From Halomonas alkaliantarctica (GTDB taxonomy: Bacteria > Pseudomonadota > Gammaproteobacteria > Pseudomonadales > Halomonadaceae): a DNA stretch of 64,000 nt. The stretch lies in contig NZ_CP122961.1 in assembly GCF_029854215.1 (NCBI RefSeq), positions 2,046,001 through 2,110,000 on the forward strand. Direction: 5' to 3'. Below, piece after piece: positions 47,357-56,660 of the stretch (the first letter of the stretch is position 1; each line of letters opens with the position of its first letter). The translations under genes were made by a program, and so were the position numbers. The notes below the pieces were generated by a model. That model saw only the letters and a program-made list of their open reading frames with translations. It made no database searches and had not been told where the DNA came from.

Positions 47357-50023
47357 TTACAGATTGAGCACCACCGTCACGGTGTCGGTATCTTCTTTGA
47401 CTGGCTGGGTGACGAAGCCAAACTCGTCCGCCATTTGCCGCATGGCATGATTTTCTCGCAGAATATCGGCGTAGAGCTGCAGAATGCCACTATCCCGAGC
47501 ATAGTCGAGTAGTTGCTGCATAAGACGATAGCCAAGTCCCGTTCCCTTCATATCGCTACGTACCATAATCGCAAACTCAGCTTTTTCCTTGTCAGGATCA
47601 GCAGACAGTCGAACCACCCCGACGATTTCCTGCTTGTCAGGAGCCATCGCGACGAAAGCCATTTCTCGGTCATAGTCGATCTGGGTGAGCCGAGCCGCGA
47701 AAGCATGATCAACACTCTGTATGGCGGCAAAGAAGCGAAGTCTCACATCGGCGGGCGAAGAGGAACGAAGCATGTCGAGCAGCGCGCCTTCGTCTTCAGG
47801 GCGTATGGGACGCAAGGCATAACGCTGGCCATTACGGGTTTCGATAACGTGTTCGAGCTGCTGCGGGTAAGGGCGAATAGCAAGCGGACGACGCTGGTCG
47901 TGGGCGTCCCTGACCACAATACGCGCATCCAGGGCGACCACGCCGGAGGCGTCGGCCAATAAAGGATTAATGTCGAGCTCGGCGACACGATCCAGATCGC
48001 AGACCAATTGCGACAGTTTGATCAGCGTAAGCGTAATGGCTTCCAAGTCGGCCGCAGGACGATCTCGATAGCCCTTCAACAAGCGTGAGATACGTGTCGT
48101 ACGGATCATCTCCTTCGCCAGCAGAGGATTGAGCGGCGGGAGGCCGATGACCCGGTCGCCGATGATTTCCGCCGCCGTGCCCCCCTGGCCAAACAGAATG
48201 ATCGGCCCAAAAACGCTGTCTTCAGCGACGCCCAGAATTAGCTCATACGCACCAGAACGGCGAATCATCGGCTGCACATTGAAGCCATCGACCCGCGCCT
48301 CCGGCACGACGCGTCGAACGGCAGCGAGCATATCCGTAGCCGCCTGAGTCACCGCCGCGGGTGAGGCAAGATTCAGTTGCACTCCCCCCACATCCGACTT
48401 GTGCGAGATATCCCGCGACAATATCTTCACCACCACGGGAAAACCCAACTGCTCTGCCGCCTCGCTGGCTTCCTCAGGCGTCTTCACCGCAATCGCCGCT
48501 ACGGTTGGAATACCATAAGCCGACAGTATTGCCGCTGCTTCCGGCTCGGTCAGTACGCTACGGCCATCCTCGAGCACACTATCGATGATGGCTTCCGCGT
48601 TGGCTTTTTCGATGATGATATCGTCAGAAACAGCTGGCGGCGTCTCCATCAACGCTTGCTGATTACGCCAGTAGTCCGACAAGTGTGAAAAGGCCCCGAT
48701 GGCCTGCTCCGGCGTTTGATACGTGGGGATGCACTTCGCGGCAAACAGCTGGCGGGCATCGGCAGGCGCCCTTTCACCTAGCCAGCAAGTCAACACCGCT
48801 GGTCGTCGCTCGCCCAACGCCTCGACCACGGACTGGGCAGCGTCAAGGCTATCGGCAACCGCCGCGGGGCAGTTCATCACCAAAATCGCATCTGCTCCAC
48901 GCTCATCGAGTAACGCTTCAAGTGCGCCTGCGTAACGATGGCCGGGTGCATCGCCGAGGATATCGACCGGATTGGCATGGGACCAGGCTTTGGGCAGCAA
49001 AGCATCCAGCCGCTTAATCGTCGTGTCAGAAAGCTCTGCCAGGTGACCCCGCCGTTCAGCTAGCTCATCGACCGCTAGCACACCGGCTCCTCCACCGTTG
49101 GTAAGGATGGCCAGCCGGTCCCCTTTTACACGAATGCCGGTCGCCAGTGTGCCTGCGGCTTGGAACAGTTCATCGAGGGTATTGACCCGTAGCATCCCCG
49201 CACGCCGGAACGCAGCCTCGTAAACAGCATCAGAGCCGGCTAGCGCCCCAGTGTGTGAAAGCGCGGCCTTGGCGCCCGCATCGCTGCGCCCTGCCTTGAC
49301 CACCACCACGGGCTTGTTACGCGAGGCCATACGGGCAGCCGATAGGAACTTGCGTGCCTCGGTCACGGCCTCCATATAGATCAGGATGGAGCGCGTTTCC
49401 GGGTCAAGCGCCAGGTAGTCGAGCATGTCTCCAAAATCGACATCGCTCATCGAGCCAAGGGAGACTACGTGCGAAAAGCCGATGCCCCGCGCCGACGCCC
49501 AGTCAAGAATTGAGGTCGCTACTGCGCCGGACTGGGTCACGAAGGCAATGTCTCCTTTTTGCGGCATGATATGCGCAAAACTAGCGTTGATCCCTCTGTG
49601 CGGCAGCAGAATACCCAGGCAATTAGGCCCGACAATACGCATCAAATAGGGCTTTGCTGCCTCCAGCATTGCTTGCTTGAGCGCCTTTCCATCGGCGCGC
49701 TCGCCTTCACCGAAGCCAGCGGTGATCACCACGGCTGCTCGACACCCTCGCTCCCCAAGTTCACGGATAAGTTCCGGCACACTGTCAGGCGGCGTGGCGA
49801 TAATGGCCAGATCAGGAACCAGCGGCAATTCACTTACGGTGTGGTAGTTAAGCGACGAGCGAATGGCCCGCTCGTTTGGATTCACGGTCAGAATAGGTCC
49901 TGCAAAACCGGCCTCGAAGAGGTTTCGCGCCAGCACCGCCCCCACTGAACCAGGGCGATTGCTTGCACCGATCAGCGCTATCGTGTCAGGAGAAAACAGC
50001 GCATCAAGATTGCGTATCGACAT
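47357..50023 (-). CDS. Bifunctional NDP-forming acyl-CoA synthetase / GNAT acetyltransferase
   Basis: The 888-residue paralogue of the Pat-like protein at 36585-39332 has the same domain order: CoA-binding (MSIRNLDALFSPDTIALIGA), ligase, ATP-grasp (YGIPTVAAIAVKTPEEASEA, then FPVVVKILSRDISHKSDVGG) and C-terminal GNAT (about 725-885, loop RSDMKGTGLGYRLMQQ). Unlike that protein it keeps the phosphohistidine motif ALSHTGALAG with His257, so the synthetase half may be catalytically active, making acetyl-CoA or acetate. It lies 480 nt from the divergent phasin/PHA synthase genes. Acetylation targets unknown. Confidence 0.82.
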   Translation of the reverse strand: MSIRNLDALFSPDTIALIGASNRPGSVGAVLARNLFEAGFAGPILTVNPNERAIRSSLNYHTVSELPLVPDLAIIATPPDSVPELIRELGERGCRAAVVITAGFGEGERADGKALKQAMLEAAKPYLMRIVGPNCLGILLPHRGINASFAHIMPQKGDIAFVTQSGAVATSILDWASARGIGFSHVVSLGSMSDVDFGDMLDYLALDPETRSILIYMEAVTEARKFLSAARMASRNKPVVVVKAGRSDAGAKAALSHTGALAGSDAVYEAAFRRAGMLRVNTLDELFQAAGTLATGIRVKGDRLAILTNGGGAGVLAVDELAERRGHLAELSDTTIKRLDALLPKAWSHANPVDILGDAPGHRYAGALEALLDERGADAILVMNCPAAVADSLDAAQSVVEALGERRPAVLTCWLGERAPADARQLFAAKCIPTYQTPEQAIGAFSHLSDYWRNQQALMETPPAVSDDIIIEKANAEAIIDSVLEDGRSVLTEPEAAAILSAYGIPTVAAIAVKTPEEASEAAEQLGFPVVVKILSRDISHKSDVGGVQLNLASPAAVTQAATDMLAAVRRVVPEARVDGFNVQPMIRRSGAYELILGVAEDSVFGPIILFGQGGTAAEIIGDRVIGLPPLNPLLAKEMIRTTRISRLLKGYRDRPAADLEAITLTLIKLSQLVCDLDRVAELDINPLLADASGVVALDARIVVRDAHDQRRPLAIRPYPQQLEHVIETRNGQRYALRPIRPEDEGALLDMLRSSSPADVRLRFFAAIQSVDHAFAARLTQIDYDREMAFVAMAPDKQEIVGVVRLSADPDKEKAEFAIMVRSDMKGTGLGYRLMQQLLDYARDSGILQLYADILRENHAMRQMADEFGFVTQPVKEDTDTVTVVLNL

Positions 50024-50175
50024 GGTAGCGGTACCTATTGAGTGAATTTACTAAAGCTGCCCACGCTTGCCTCGCCGTCAGTGACACCCGCTTCACGTTA
50101 TGAACGTGTTATAGCGTGAGCTCACTTTCCTGGGAGCTTTGCCATATAAATAACATGGTTTTATTTTTCAAATCA

Positions 50176-50189
50176 TTGATCTAAAGCAA
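50176..50189. promoter_or_regulatory. Candidate Anr/FNR box
   Basis: TTGATCTAAAGCAA matches the TTGAT-N4-ATCAA consensus except for one base in the right half. It is 153 bp upstream of the acyl-CoA synthetase/GNAT start and about 310 bp upstream of the phasin-like start. It is a weak single-site match. Confidence 0.35.
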
Positions 50190-50209
50190 CTATTTTAGAT
50201 CATAGTTGC
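50177..50209. repeat. Two interleaved inverted repeats
   Basis: TGATCTAAA (50177-50185) pairs with TTTAGATCA (50194-50202), and GCAACTA (50186-50192) pairs with TAGTTGC (50203-50209). The two hairpins share sequence and cannot form at once. They lie in a non-coding divergent promoter region. Confidence 0.6.
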
Positions 50210-50501
50210 TGGCACACTTATTAAATAAATAGCCACTAGGTCTTTCAATTTAATGTTTTTATTACTAAATAAGATAGAACACTTGCGAACACAATAACTG
50301 CATACCTAGCGAGGAAAGTGTCCGCTAATCCCAAGTGGGTAGAAAAGCGCACTACGGCACACATACCATTATACCAACCGAATAATTAGCAATTATTTTT
50401 CGTACTCAATCAATGATGCCAGTCAAAAAACAAGCTATTAAATCCTTCAGTAAAAGCGATGAGTACTATACTTTTTCGATATCACTGGAGGAGCCAAGAC
50501 A

Positions 50502-50936
50502 ATGACAAAATCAGCGTTTCAAAAAGCTTCCACTAAAACAGCCAATGCTAGTTCAACCGATACTAATGCAGCCAATGATAACGTAGGTCATAACAATTTA
50601 GTTAATTCCTATGTGGTTGATAACAATGAATTTTTCGCTATGTGGTATCAGCCTTGGGCTGATACGTCCAACTCAGCGGCCAAGCTACAATGCATTTGGC
50701 TAGAAACACTTAACGACGCATTTCGCTACGAAATGGATTTCCTTGCGACTATAGCCCCTGCCTATAGCAAGCTTTCACACTGCATGCTGGGCTTGAACGG
50801 ACCGTTGACACCCGAGTTGATGGCGTCCTGCTATCACCAAATCGCTGGCGACATGACAGAGGCTACGTTTAATCGTATGCGCAATGTATCGGAACTCAGC
50901 GAAGACTTTAAAGAGCGTATTTGGTGCGAACTATAG
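50502..50936 (+). CDS. Phasin-like protein upstream of PHA synthase
   Basis: The 144-residue protein has no signal peptide or TM helix. The Ser/Thr/Asn-rich N-terminus (about 1-40) is followed by helical segments (LQCIWLETLNDAFRYEMDFL, LMASCYHQIAGDMTEATFNR). Length, helical composition and position 62 nt before a PHA synthase fit a phasin or granule-associated protein, but no signature motif is certain. GGAGGAG supports the ATG. It is lower in GC than its neighbours by eye. Confidence 0.55.
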   Translation: MTKSAFQKASTKTANASSTDTNAANDNVGHNNLVNSYVVDNNEFFAMWYQPWADTSNSAAKLQCIWLETLNDAFRYEMDFLATIAPAYSKLSHCMLGLNGPLTPELMASCYHQIAGDMTEATFNRMRNVSELSEDFKERIWCEL

Positions 50937-50998
50937 GAGGCTGGAATAAAAATAGGGACTGAAATAAAAACCGACATGATTAGAGGAACATAGGGCTT

Positions 50999-52726
50999 AT
51001 GCTGTTAGACGATAAACTGCACGACAGTCTGGACAAGTTGATGCGGGCTTCACTGGCGAAACTAACGCTGGGTATCTCTCCCGCCTCGGTTGTTCTGACA
51101 TATCTGGACTGGTTGTCGAGCCTGGCTCTATCTCCTGGATCCCAAGCCCATCTAGTACAGAAAGCCCTAAAGAAGCAACTGCGCTTAGTGCACTGGGCTA
51201 GCCATTCAGCATTCGATTCTAATGCGGCTCCCTGTATAGCCCCTTTGCCTCAAGACCGCCGTTTTAAAGACCCGGCCTGGCGCCACTTCCCCTTTAACGT
51301 TCTTTATCAAAGTTTTCTGCTCCAACAACAGTGGTGGCATAACGCCACCACTGGCTTACGGGGGCTGTCACCTCACCACGAACAGGCGTTGGAGTTCGGC
51401 GCCCGACAGTGGCTTGACGTGCTGTCTCCATCCAATTATGTGCTGACCAATCCCAGCGTTCTTGAGAAAACGTTAGCCAGCGGAGGCACTAATCTACTTC
51501 AGGGAATGGGGCACTGGTGGGAAGACGCTCAAAACCAATGGCTAGGTAGAAAGCCAGCCGGATGCGAAGACTATGTATTGGGGCGTGATGTGGCAATTAC
51601 GCCCGGTAAAGTCGTGTATCGAAACCACTTGATAGAGCTGATCCAGTACGCGCCGACCACTAAAGATGTTCACGCAATGCCCATATTGATAGTGCCCGCC
51701 TGGATCATGAAGTACTACATCCTCGACTTGTCGCCCCATAACTCACTGGTCAAGTATCTGGTTGACCAAGGGCACACTGTCTTTATGATCTCTTGGCGCA
51801 ACCCTACGGAAGAGGATCGCAACCTAGCGATGGACGACTACCGCCGACAAGGCATTCTCGCCAGTCTGAATGTCATTACTCGAGTGATACCCGGCCAGAA
51901 GATCCATACCGTAGGCTACTGTTTGGGGGGAACGCTACTCGCGATTGCCGCCTCAGCGCTGGCGCGTGACAAAGACGACCGTTTGGCATCGATGACGTTG
52001 TTGGCCGCGCAAACCGATTTCCGCGAGGCTGGCGAACTGATGCTTTTCATTGATGAAAAGCAGCTCACTTTTCTTGAAGACCTGATGTGGGCGCAAGGAA
52101 TTCTCGATACCAAACAGATGGCGGGTGCCTTCCAGATCCTGCGCTCCAATGACCTGATTTGGTCACGTATGGTTAATGAATACTTGCTGGCCACGCGCCA
52201 ACCTATGAACGATTTGATGGCCTGGAATGCTGACGCAACCCGCATGCCCTACCGCATGCACTCCGAGTATCTGCGCCAGCTCTTTCTGAACAATGACTTT
52301 GCCGAAGGCCGTTACCGGGTGGATCATCGCCCGGTCACTTTTAACGACATACAAATTCCCGTCTTCTGTGTTGGCACCGAGTGGGATCATGTCGCTCCCT
52401 GGCGATCCACCTATAAGCTACACCTGATGTCCGACGCGCCCGAAGTGACCTTTCTGCTCACCAACGGTGGCCACAACGCCGGCATCATCAGCCCACCCGA
52501 GCATCCACGTCGCCATTACCGAATGGCCACTACTCTCGATGGCGACCCGTATATGGATCCAGATAGCTGGTTTGAACGCACAGAATGTCAAGCAGGATCC
52601 TGGTGGCCTGCTTGGCAAGGGTGGCTGATGGAGCGTTCAGGACCGCTTGTGCCGGCGCCAGACATCGGCTCACATAACTACCCGCCGCTCGAGGACGCCC
52701 CAGGCAGTTACGTAAGGCAAATGTGA
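50999..52726 (+). CDS. Polyhydroxyalkanoate synthase (PhaC family)
   Basis: Polymerises 3-hydroxyacyl-CoA into storage polyester. The 575-residue protein contains the lipase-like box GYCLGG with Cys308, the Asp of TEWDHVAPW (Asp463) and the His of NGGHNAGI (His492): the complete Cys-Asp-His triad. The conserved PALPHA/beta core VPAWIMKYYILDLSPHNSLV and the Trp-rich HWWEDAQNQWLGRKP are typical of class I-like PhaC. It is cotranscribed with the phasin-like gene; no phaA or phaB nearby. A main PhaC elsewhere in the genome is likely. Confidence 0.85.
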   Translation: MLLDDKLHDSLDKLMRASLAKLTLGISPASVVLTYLDWLSSLALSPGSQAHLVQKALKKQLRLVHWASHSAFDSNAAPCIAPLPQDRRFKDPAWRHFPFNVLYQSFLLQQQWWHNATTGLRGLSPHHEQALEFGARQWLDVLSPSNYVLTNPSVLEKTLASGGTNLLQGMGHWWEDAQNQWLGRKPAGCEDYVLGRDVAITPGKVVYRNHLIELIQYAPTTKDVHAMPILIVPAWIMKYYILDLSPHNSLVKYLVDQGHTVFMISWRNPTEEDRNLAMDDYRRQGILASLNVITRVIPGQKIHTVGYCLGGTLLAIAASALARDKDDRLASMTLLAAQTDFREAGELMLFIDEKQLTFLEDLMWAQGILDTKQMAGAFQILRSNDLIWSRMVNEYLLATRQPMNDLMAWNADATRMPYRMHSEYLRQLFLNNDFAEGRYRVDHRPVTFNDIQIPVFCVGTEWDHVAPWRSTYKLHLMSDAPEVTFLLTNGGHNAGIISPPEHPRRHYRMATTLDGDPYMDPDSWFERTECQAGSWWPAWQGWLMERSGPLVPAPDIGSHNYPPLEDAPGSYVRQM

Positions 52727-52934
52727 CTGAGGCGGCCCCAAAATGCGCTAGATGACGGGGAAGCTAGACTTAAACCAGTTAGCGTCAGGCATAGAGCCCC
52801 CGATGCCAAGGACTCGTTCAGGCATATCCCTTGCCTCGCTCACCCTTAGGATGGCTCTTAAAGTACGCAATCACCGTGCGCTGTCGAACATAGCGTGGTG
52901 GAATTTTCAAAAATGCAGACTAGAAGCTGTAAGC

Positions 52935-54557
52935 TTAGTCATCCGGGGCTAACTCCTCCTGCTTAGGTGGGGTGCCCACCTTCACCTCGCTGAGATCCTC
53001 ATGGGAAAGGCCGCGGTACAACGCGAACATCATCGCAAAGACCAAAATAAACATCGGCAGACCAACAACAGTGATCACCTCTTGCAGTGCGGTAAGCCCC
53101 GCATCCCCAGCAAGCACGATGAGCATCGCAGCCAGCATGCCTTCAGAGACGCCCCAAAAGACGCGCTGATGCCATGGGCCAGGATCCGCGCTGCCGGTAC
53201 ACAGCATATCGACTACCAATGACGCAGAGTCCGATGAAGTGGCAAAGAAGATGGCGACGATAACAACGGCAAGGCCCTGTATTAATGTGGCGCCAGGGAA
53301 ATTATCGAAAAAGGTGAACATGGCAAGTGGGATGCTTTCGCCTACCGCAGCGGACAAGATACCGGCCTGAGTCCCCATTGCTTCTCGGGCATCGGGCCCA
53401 ATCCCATCAATCTCCATTGCTGACCAGCCGAAGATCGCAAACCAGACCAAGGTAAAGATAGACGGGGCGAACAGCACACCAAGGACGAACTCGCGGATGG
53501 TTCGTCCTCGAGAAATCCGTGCTACGAAGATCCCGATGAAAGGTGACCAGGTGACTGTCCAGGCCCAGTAGAACACTGTCCAACTGCCTTGCCACCCCCA
53601 GGTACCGCCATCACTTGAATAACTTGCCAGCGTGTCATTCCAGAATGCCATTGGCAGCAGGTTCGTTATGTAGAGGCCAAATGTCTCGACAACGGCTCGC
53701 AAAAGGAAAACGGTCGACCCAGTAAAGAGCACAAACAGCATCAGGCCCACGGCCATGGCAATATTTATATTCGACAACCGTTTAACACCAGAGTCCAGGC
53801 CCGCCACGATAGATCCTACAGCAACGGACGTCAGTACGGCGATGATGATGACCTTAGTTATGACGGCATCTGGAATATCAAACAATTCCGTTAACCCCGC
53901 GTTAATCTGCTGAGTGCCCAAGCCGATAGAAACCGCCACGCCAAAAAGAGTGCCGAGTATCGCGAAGATATCCAGGGCTTTGCCTAAGGGACCGAAAATG
54001 CGGTCGCCTAACAGCGGATAAAATACGGAACTGAAACGCATCGGCAGGTTGTAACGGTAGATAAAGTACGCAAAAGCTAGCCCTGGCATAGAGAAAATCG
54101 CCCAGGTATGCAGCCCCAGATGGTAGATCGAAAAACTCATGGCATCGTCGGCGGCTTCCACAGAAAAAGGTACAACATCCGGCCTAGGTGGGTTGGAAAA
54201 GTGGGAAATAGGCTCAGCCACCCCCCAAAACATCAATACCGTACCGATACCGCCTGCGAACAGCATGGTGAACCAGGATATGTTGCCATAGGCTGGCTTC
54301 GCATCATTGCCACCCAGGCGAATCGCCCCATAACGACTGAGCGCCACCCACAGCAAAAACGCCACCCAGCTCGTCACCCCTAAAATAAAGAACCAGCCAA
54401 GATTGGTAACGATCCACTCCCGACCCGCACCAAAGGCTGCCCCGATTGGGCCCGGTGCAATCAGAAGCACCACCAAAAAAACGATCATGATCACTGCCGA
54501 TGTAAAAAATATGACGGGATCAGTCTTGAGGCCCAGCTTTCTCGCGAGTGCATCCAT
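52935..54557 (-). CDS. BCCT family betaine/carnitine/choline transporter
   Basis: The 540-residue secondary transporter has about 12 TM helices that import compatible solutes with Na+ or H+. The family signature is clear: FYWAWTVTWSPFIGIFVARI near residue 328 and MLFAGGIGTVLMFWGVAEPI near 94. The short polar C-terminal tail (about 25 residues) lacks the long osmosensory extension of BetP. Substrate cannot be assigned. GGGAG precedes the ATG. It belongs functionally with the ectoine genes in osmoprotection. Confidence 0.9.
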   Translation of the reverse strand: MDALARKLGLKTDPVIFFTSAVIMIVFLVVLLIAPGPIGAAFGAGREWIVTNLGWFFILGVTSWVAFLLWVALSRYGAIRLGGNDAKPAYGNISWFTMLFAGGIGTVLMFWGVAEPISHFSNPPRPDVVPFSVEAADDAMSFSIYHLGLHTWAIFSMPGLAFAYFIYRYNLPMRFSSVFYPLLGDRIFGPLGKALDIFAILGTLFGVAVSIGLGTQQINAGLTELFDIPDAVITKVIIIAVLTSVAVGSIVAGLDSGVKRLSNINIAMAVGLMLFVLFTGSTVFLLRAVVETFGLYITNLLPMAFWNDTLASYSSDGGTWGWQGSWTVFYWAWTVTWSPFIGIFVARISRGRTIREFVLGVLFAPSIFTLVWFAIFGWSAMEIDGIGPDAREAMGTQAGILSAAVGESIPLAMFTFFDNFPGATLIQGLAVVIVAIFFATSSDSASLVVDMLCTGSADPGPWHQRVFWGVSEGMLAAMLIVLAGDAGLTALQEVITVVGLPMFILVFAMMFALYRGLSHEDLSEVKVGTPPKQEELAPDD

Positions 54558-55009
54558 CGTTACGTCTCCCAGTGTCTTTACAATCTGTTGCTATACTCAG
54601 CCTTTATAACCAGTTTTATATCCGGTCTTCATAACCAGACATTACAACTCGTCTTTAAAGCAAGCCTCTAAAACAACGTAGGAGCTATAGGCCAATCACG
54701 CCAAGCATGTGAAGACATTGGCGACTAGCGGTTATGCAGACCAAACTATCTCCCTGCGGCGGACGGAGAGTAACGAAGACGTGCACATTACTATTGAATA
54801 ATTGCCTAATCCTACGACCAGAGGAAAAAGCTAAAAAAAACCAATATTAGAAATTGTCCTTAAAATTAACCATTAGCGAGAAAATTGTTCATACATGGAG
54901 ATGATTTGTGCGATTTTTTGCAGCTTATCATCTCATTATCTGCATTTTTGTTAGCGGGCTATGATTTACCTGATCCTGTATACTAACTTAACGTATTTAG
55001 AGGTCAGTC
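54558..55009. other. Divergent regulatory region between BCCT transporter and AraC regulator
   Basis: This 452-nt AT-rich region contains ATAACCAG repeats near 54606-54640 and one copy of the 13-bp motif shared with the region at 56648. No convincing ORF was found. Confidence 0.55.
54801..54813 (+). promoter_or_regulatory. 13-bp motif copy 1 (candidate AraC-type operator)
   Basis: ATTGCCTAATCCT occurs here, 197 bp before the araC-like start and 244 bp before the BCCT start, and again at 56648. Two identical copies flanking a regulator gene suggest a binding site; inferred from the repeat alone. Confidence 0.4.
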
Positions 55010-55981
55010 ATGAACAATACAGCCTATCCTAATGATACATCCGCTTCAGCGCAGTTAAGTGCCGCCCCCATGTGCCGACAACTCGCCGATCTCGTCTCGG
55101 CCAGATTGAGCGAAGAAGGCCTGTATGAAACAGAAATTCCGGGATTAAATCTGTTTCGCGCGGATGCACCTACCAGCTGCATGTCAACCGTCTACGAGCC
55201 GTCACTTTGCGTTATTGCCCAGGGGCGCGAAACTGTACAGTTGGGGGATCGAGAGATCGTCTACGGTGCGCTCAGTTATATGGTTTCCAGCGTCGACCTT
55301 CCGGTTAACAAGCTGGTGATAGATGCTTCGCCGGAAAATCCCTTCCTAGCCGTTAAAATCAATATTGACCCTGCCGAAGTCGCCGAATTAGTGCTTCAGT
55401 TGGGCGACACCGCTCACGTCAGCGAATCCATTGACTCCCCTAATTCAGCCTGTGGCATGTGTGTCGCCCCCGTTGACTTGGGGATTCTCGATGCAATGAC
55501 CCGCCTAGTTCGATTGCTTGACTCACCCGCCGACGCCCGCGTGCTGGCGCCGTTGATTCAGCGCGAGATCGTTTACCGAGCATTGGTTGGTGAGATGGGT
55601 TCACGCATGCGTGATTTCGCTTCCGTCGATAGCCAATCACACCGTATTTTCCAGGTAATTTCGATACTCAAGGAACGCTTCGATGAACCATTGCGGGTGG
55701 GGCAATTGGCGGAAGATGTGAACATGAGCGAATCTGCGCTATACCACAGTTTCAAGCAGGTGACGTGTATGTCGCCGCTACAGTTCCAGAAGAAGCTGAG
55801 GCTGCACGAAGCGCGCTTATTAATGCTTAAAGAGGGTCTTGAGGCCTCCACGGCCAGCTACCGAGTCGGTTATGAAAGCCCGTCTCAATTCAGCCGCGAA
55901 TATAGCCGCATGTTTGGTGCACCACCACGCACCGATATGATCAAGTTACGTGGAGAACCCCGCATAAGCATGCCCGCTTAG
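55010..55981 (+). CDS. AraC family transcriptional regulator (AraC_N type)
   Basis: The 323-residue regulator has an N-terminal effector domain of the PF06719 type (YEPSLCVIAQGRETVQLGDR near 57) and a C-terminal double helix-turn-helix at about 215-315 (LRVGQLAEDVNMSESALYHS, then SYRVGYESPSQFSREYSRMF). GAGGTCAGTC precedes the ATG. Such regulators often control oxidoreductases near their gene; here the neighbours are a BCCT transporter (divergent) and a secreted repeat protein (convergent). Ligand unknown. Confidence 0.9.
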   Translation: MNNTAYPNDTSASAQLSAAPMCRQLADLVSARLSEEGLYETEIPGLNLFRADAPTSCMSTVYEPSLCVIAQGRETVQLGDREIVYGALSYMVSSVDLPVNKLVIDASPENPFLAVKINIDPAEVAELVLQLGDTAHVSESIDSPNSACGMCVAPVDLGILDAMTRLVRLLDSPADARVLAPLIQREIVYRALVGEMGSRMRDFASVDSQSHRIFQVISILKERFDEPLRVGQLAEDVNMSESALYHSFKQVTCMSPLQFQKKLRLHEARLLMLKEGLEASTASYRVGYESPSQFSREYSRMFGAPPRTDMIKLRGEPRISMPA

Positions 55982-56030
55982 GAGGCTGCTTTTTCAGCGG
56001 CGTCGTATCTATCGTCACCCAGACACGCGA

Positions 56031-56056
56031 ACGGGCCACCCAATCGGGTGGCCCGT
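56031..56056 (+). terminator. Stem-loop after the AraC-type gene
   Basis: Arms ACGGGCCACC (56031-56040) and GGTGGCCCGT (56047-56056) form a 10-bp perfect stem with a 6-nt loop, about 50 nt past the stop. The T-tract is poor, but the GC-rich stem could end transcription from both sides (the next gene converges). Confidence 0.6.
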
Positions 56057-56108
56057 GATATGTGCGCCGCTTTAGTAGCTGGGAAGGCGCAATAGGTTGA
56101 CGCTGGGT

Positions 56109-56468
56109 TTAGCCGCGGGTGCCGCGTGTCAAGTTGTCAGCATGATCGTAATGCGCAATTTGTTGAGACACGGTTTGATCACTCTCGACCTCAACGCGGT
56201 CACGGTACATTCCTTCACGTGTGCCGCCCAGTGCAGGACCGCCAGCCTCGAACGTAGTGCGATAGGAGTGATTCGCTTGATACTCAACTGCTTGGCCATC
56301 TTCCGCCTCAACGCGGTACTGAGGGCCACCTTCCCGTGTACCACCGTGGGTGGACGGGCCAGTGTCGAAGCCAGTTTGAATTGACTCTGCGGCGGTGGCT
56401 TGAGCGGCCATGCCCAGGACTAAAGCGCTCGCGGTGATGGTCTGCATAATGATAGTAGCGTATTTCAT
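56109..56468 (-). CDS. Secreted protein with two internal repeats (119 residues)
   Basis: From the ATG at 56468 (AGGAAG upstream) the protein has a signal peptide ending QATAA|ES near residue 27. The mature part holds two imperfect copies of about 38 residues, each with Gly-Gly-Thr-Arg-Glu-Gly followed by a Tyr-Arg-x-Arg-Val-Glu-like stretch (STHGGTREGGPQYRVEAEDG and ALGGTREGMYRDRVEVESD), and it ends TRGTRG. I do not recognise the family. Periplasmic or secreted location inferred. A copy of the 13-bp motif is 180 bp upstream. Confidence 0.65.
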   Translation of the reverse strand: MKYATIIMQTITASALVLGMAAQATAAESIQTGFDTGPSTHGGTREGGPQYRVEAEDGQAVEYQANHSYRTTFEAGGPALGGTREGMYRDRVEVESDQTVSQQIAHYDHADNLTRGTRG

Positions 56469-56647
56469 GGTTTTACTTCCTCTCGTTAAATGGCACATCC
56501 GCATAACCTGGGAATTTGCTCTGTAAGCCCGTTCGCTTGAATCCAGTGCGATGGGCGCCCAGGTGGCGGTATGTTTTGGTCGTTACGACCGTGAGAGAAA
56601 TGATAGAGGGGGATGGCCAAGAGCAATAGGCGTATTTCTCGCTGAAG

Positions 56648-56660
56648 ATTGCCTAATCCT
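56648..56660 (+). promoter_or_regulatory. 13-bp motif copy 2 (candidate AraC-type operator)
   Basis: Exact second copy of ATTGCCTAATCCT, in the same orientation as copy 1, 180 bp upstream of the secreted repeat protein start. See copy 1 at 54801. Confidence 0.4.

Larger units (their letters stand above)
50024..50501. other. AT-rich divergent promoter region between GNAT fusion and phasin-like gene
   Basis: This 478-nt gap is AT-rich and holds interleaved inverted repeats and an Anr/FNR-like box at 50176-50209. GGAGGAG lies just before the phasin-like start. No further ORF is seen. Confidence 0.6.

Noticed and set aside
52752..52952. 66-residue ORF after the PHA synthase
   Set aside because: It overlaps the end of the BCCT gene on the other strand and shows no family pattern or ribosome site. 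The 208-nt gap otherwise shows nothing I can identify.
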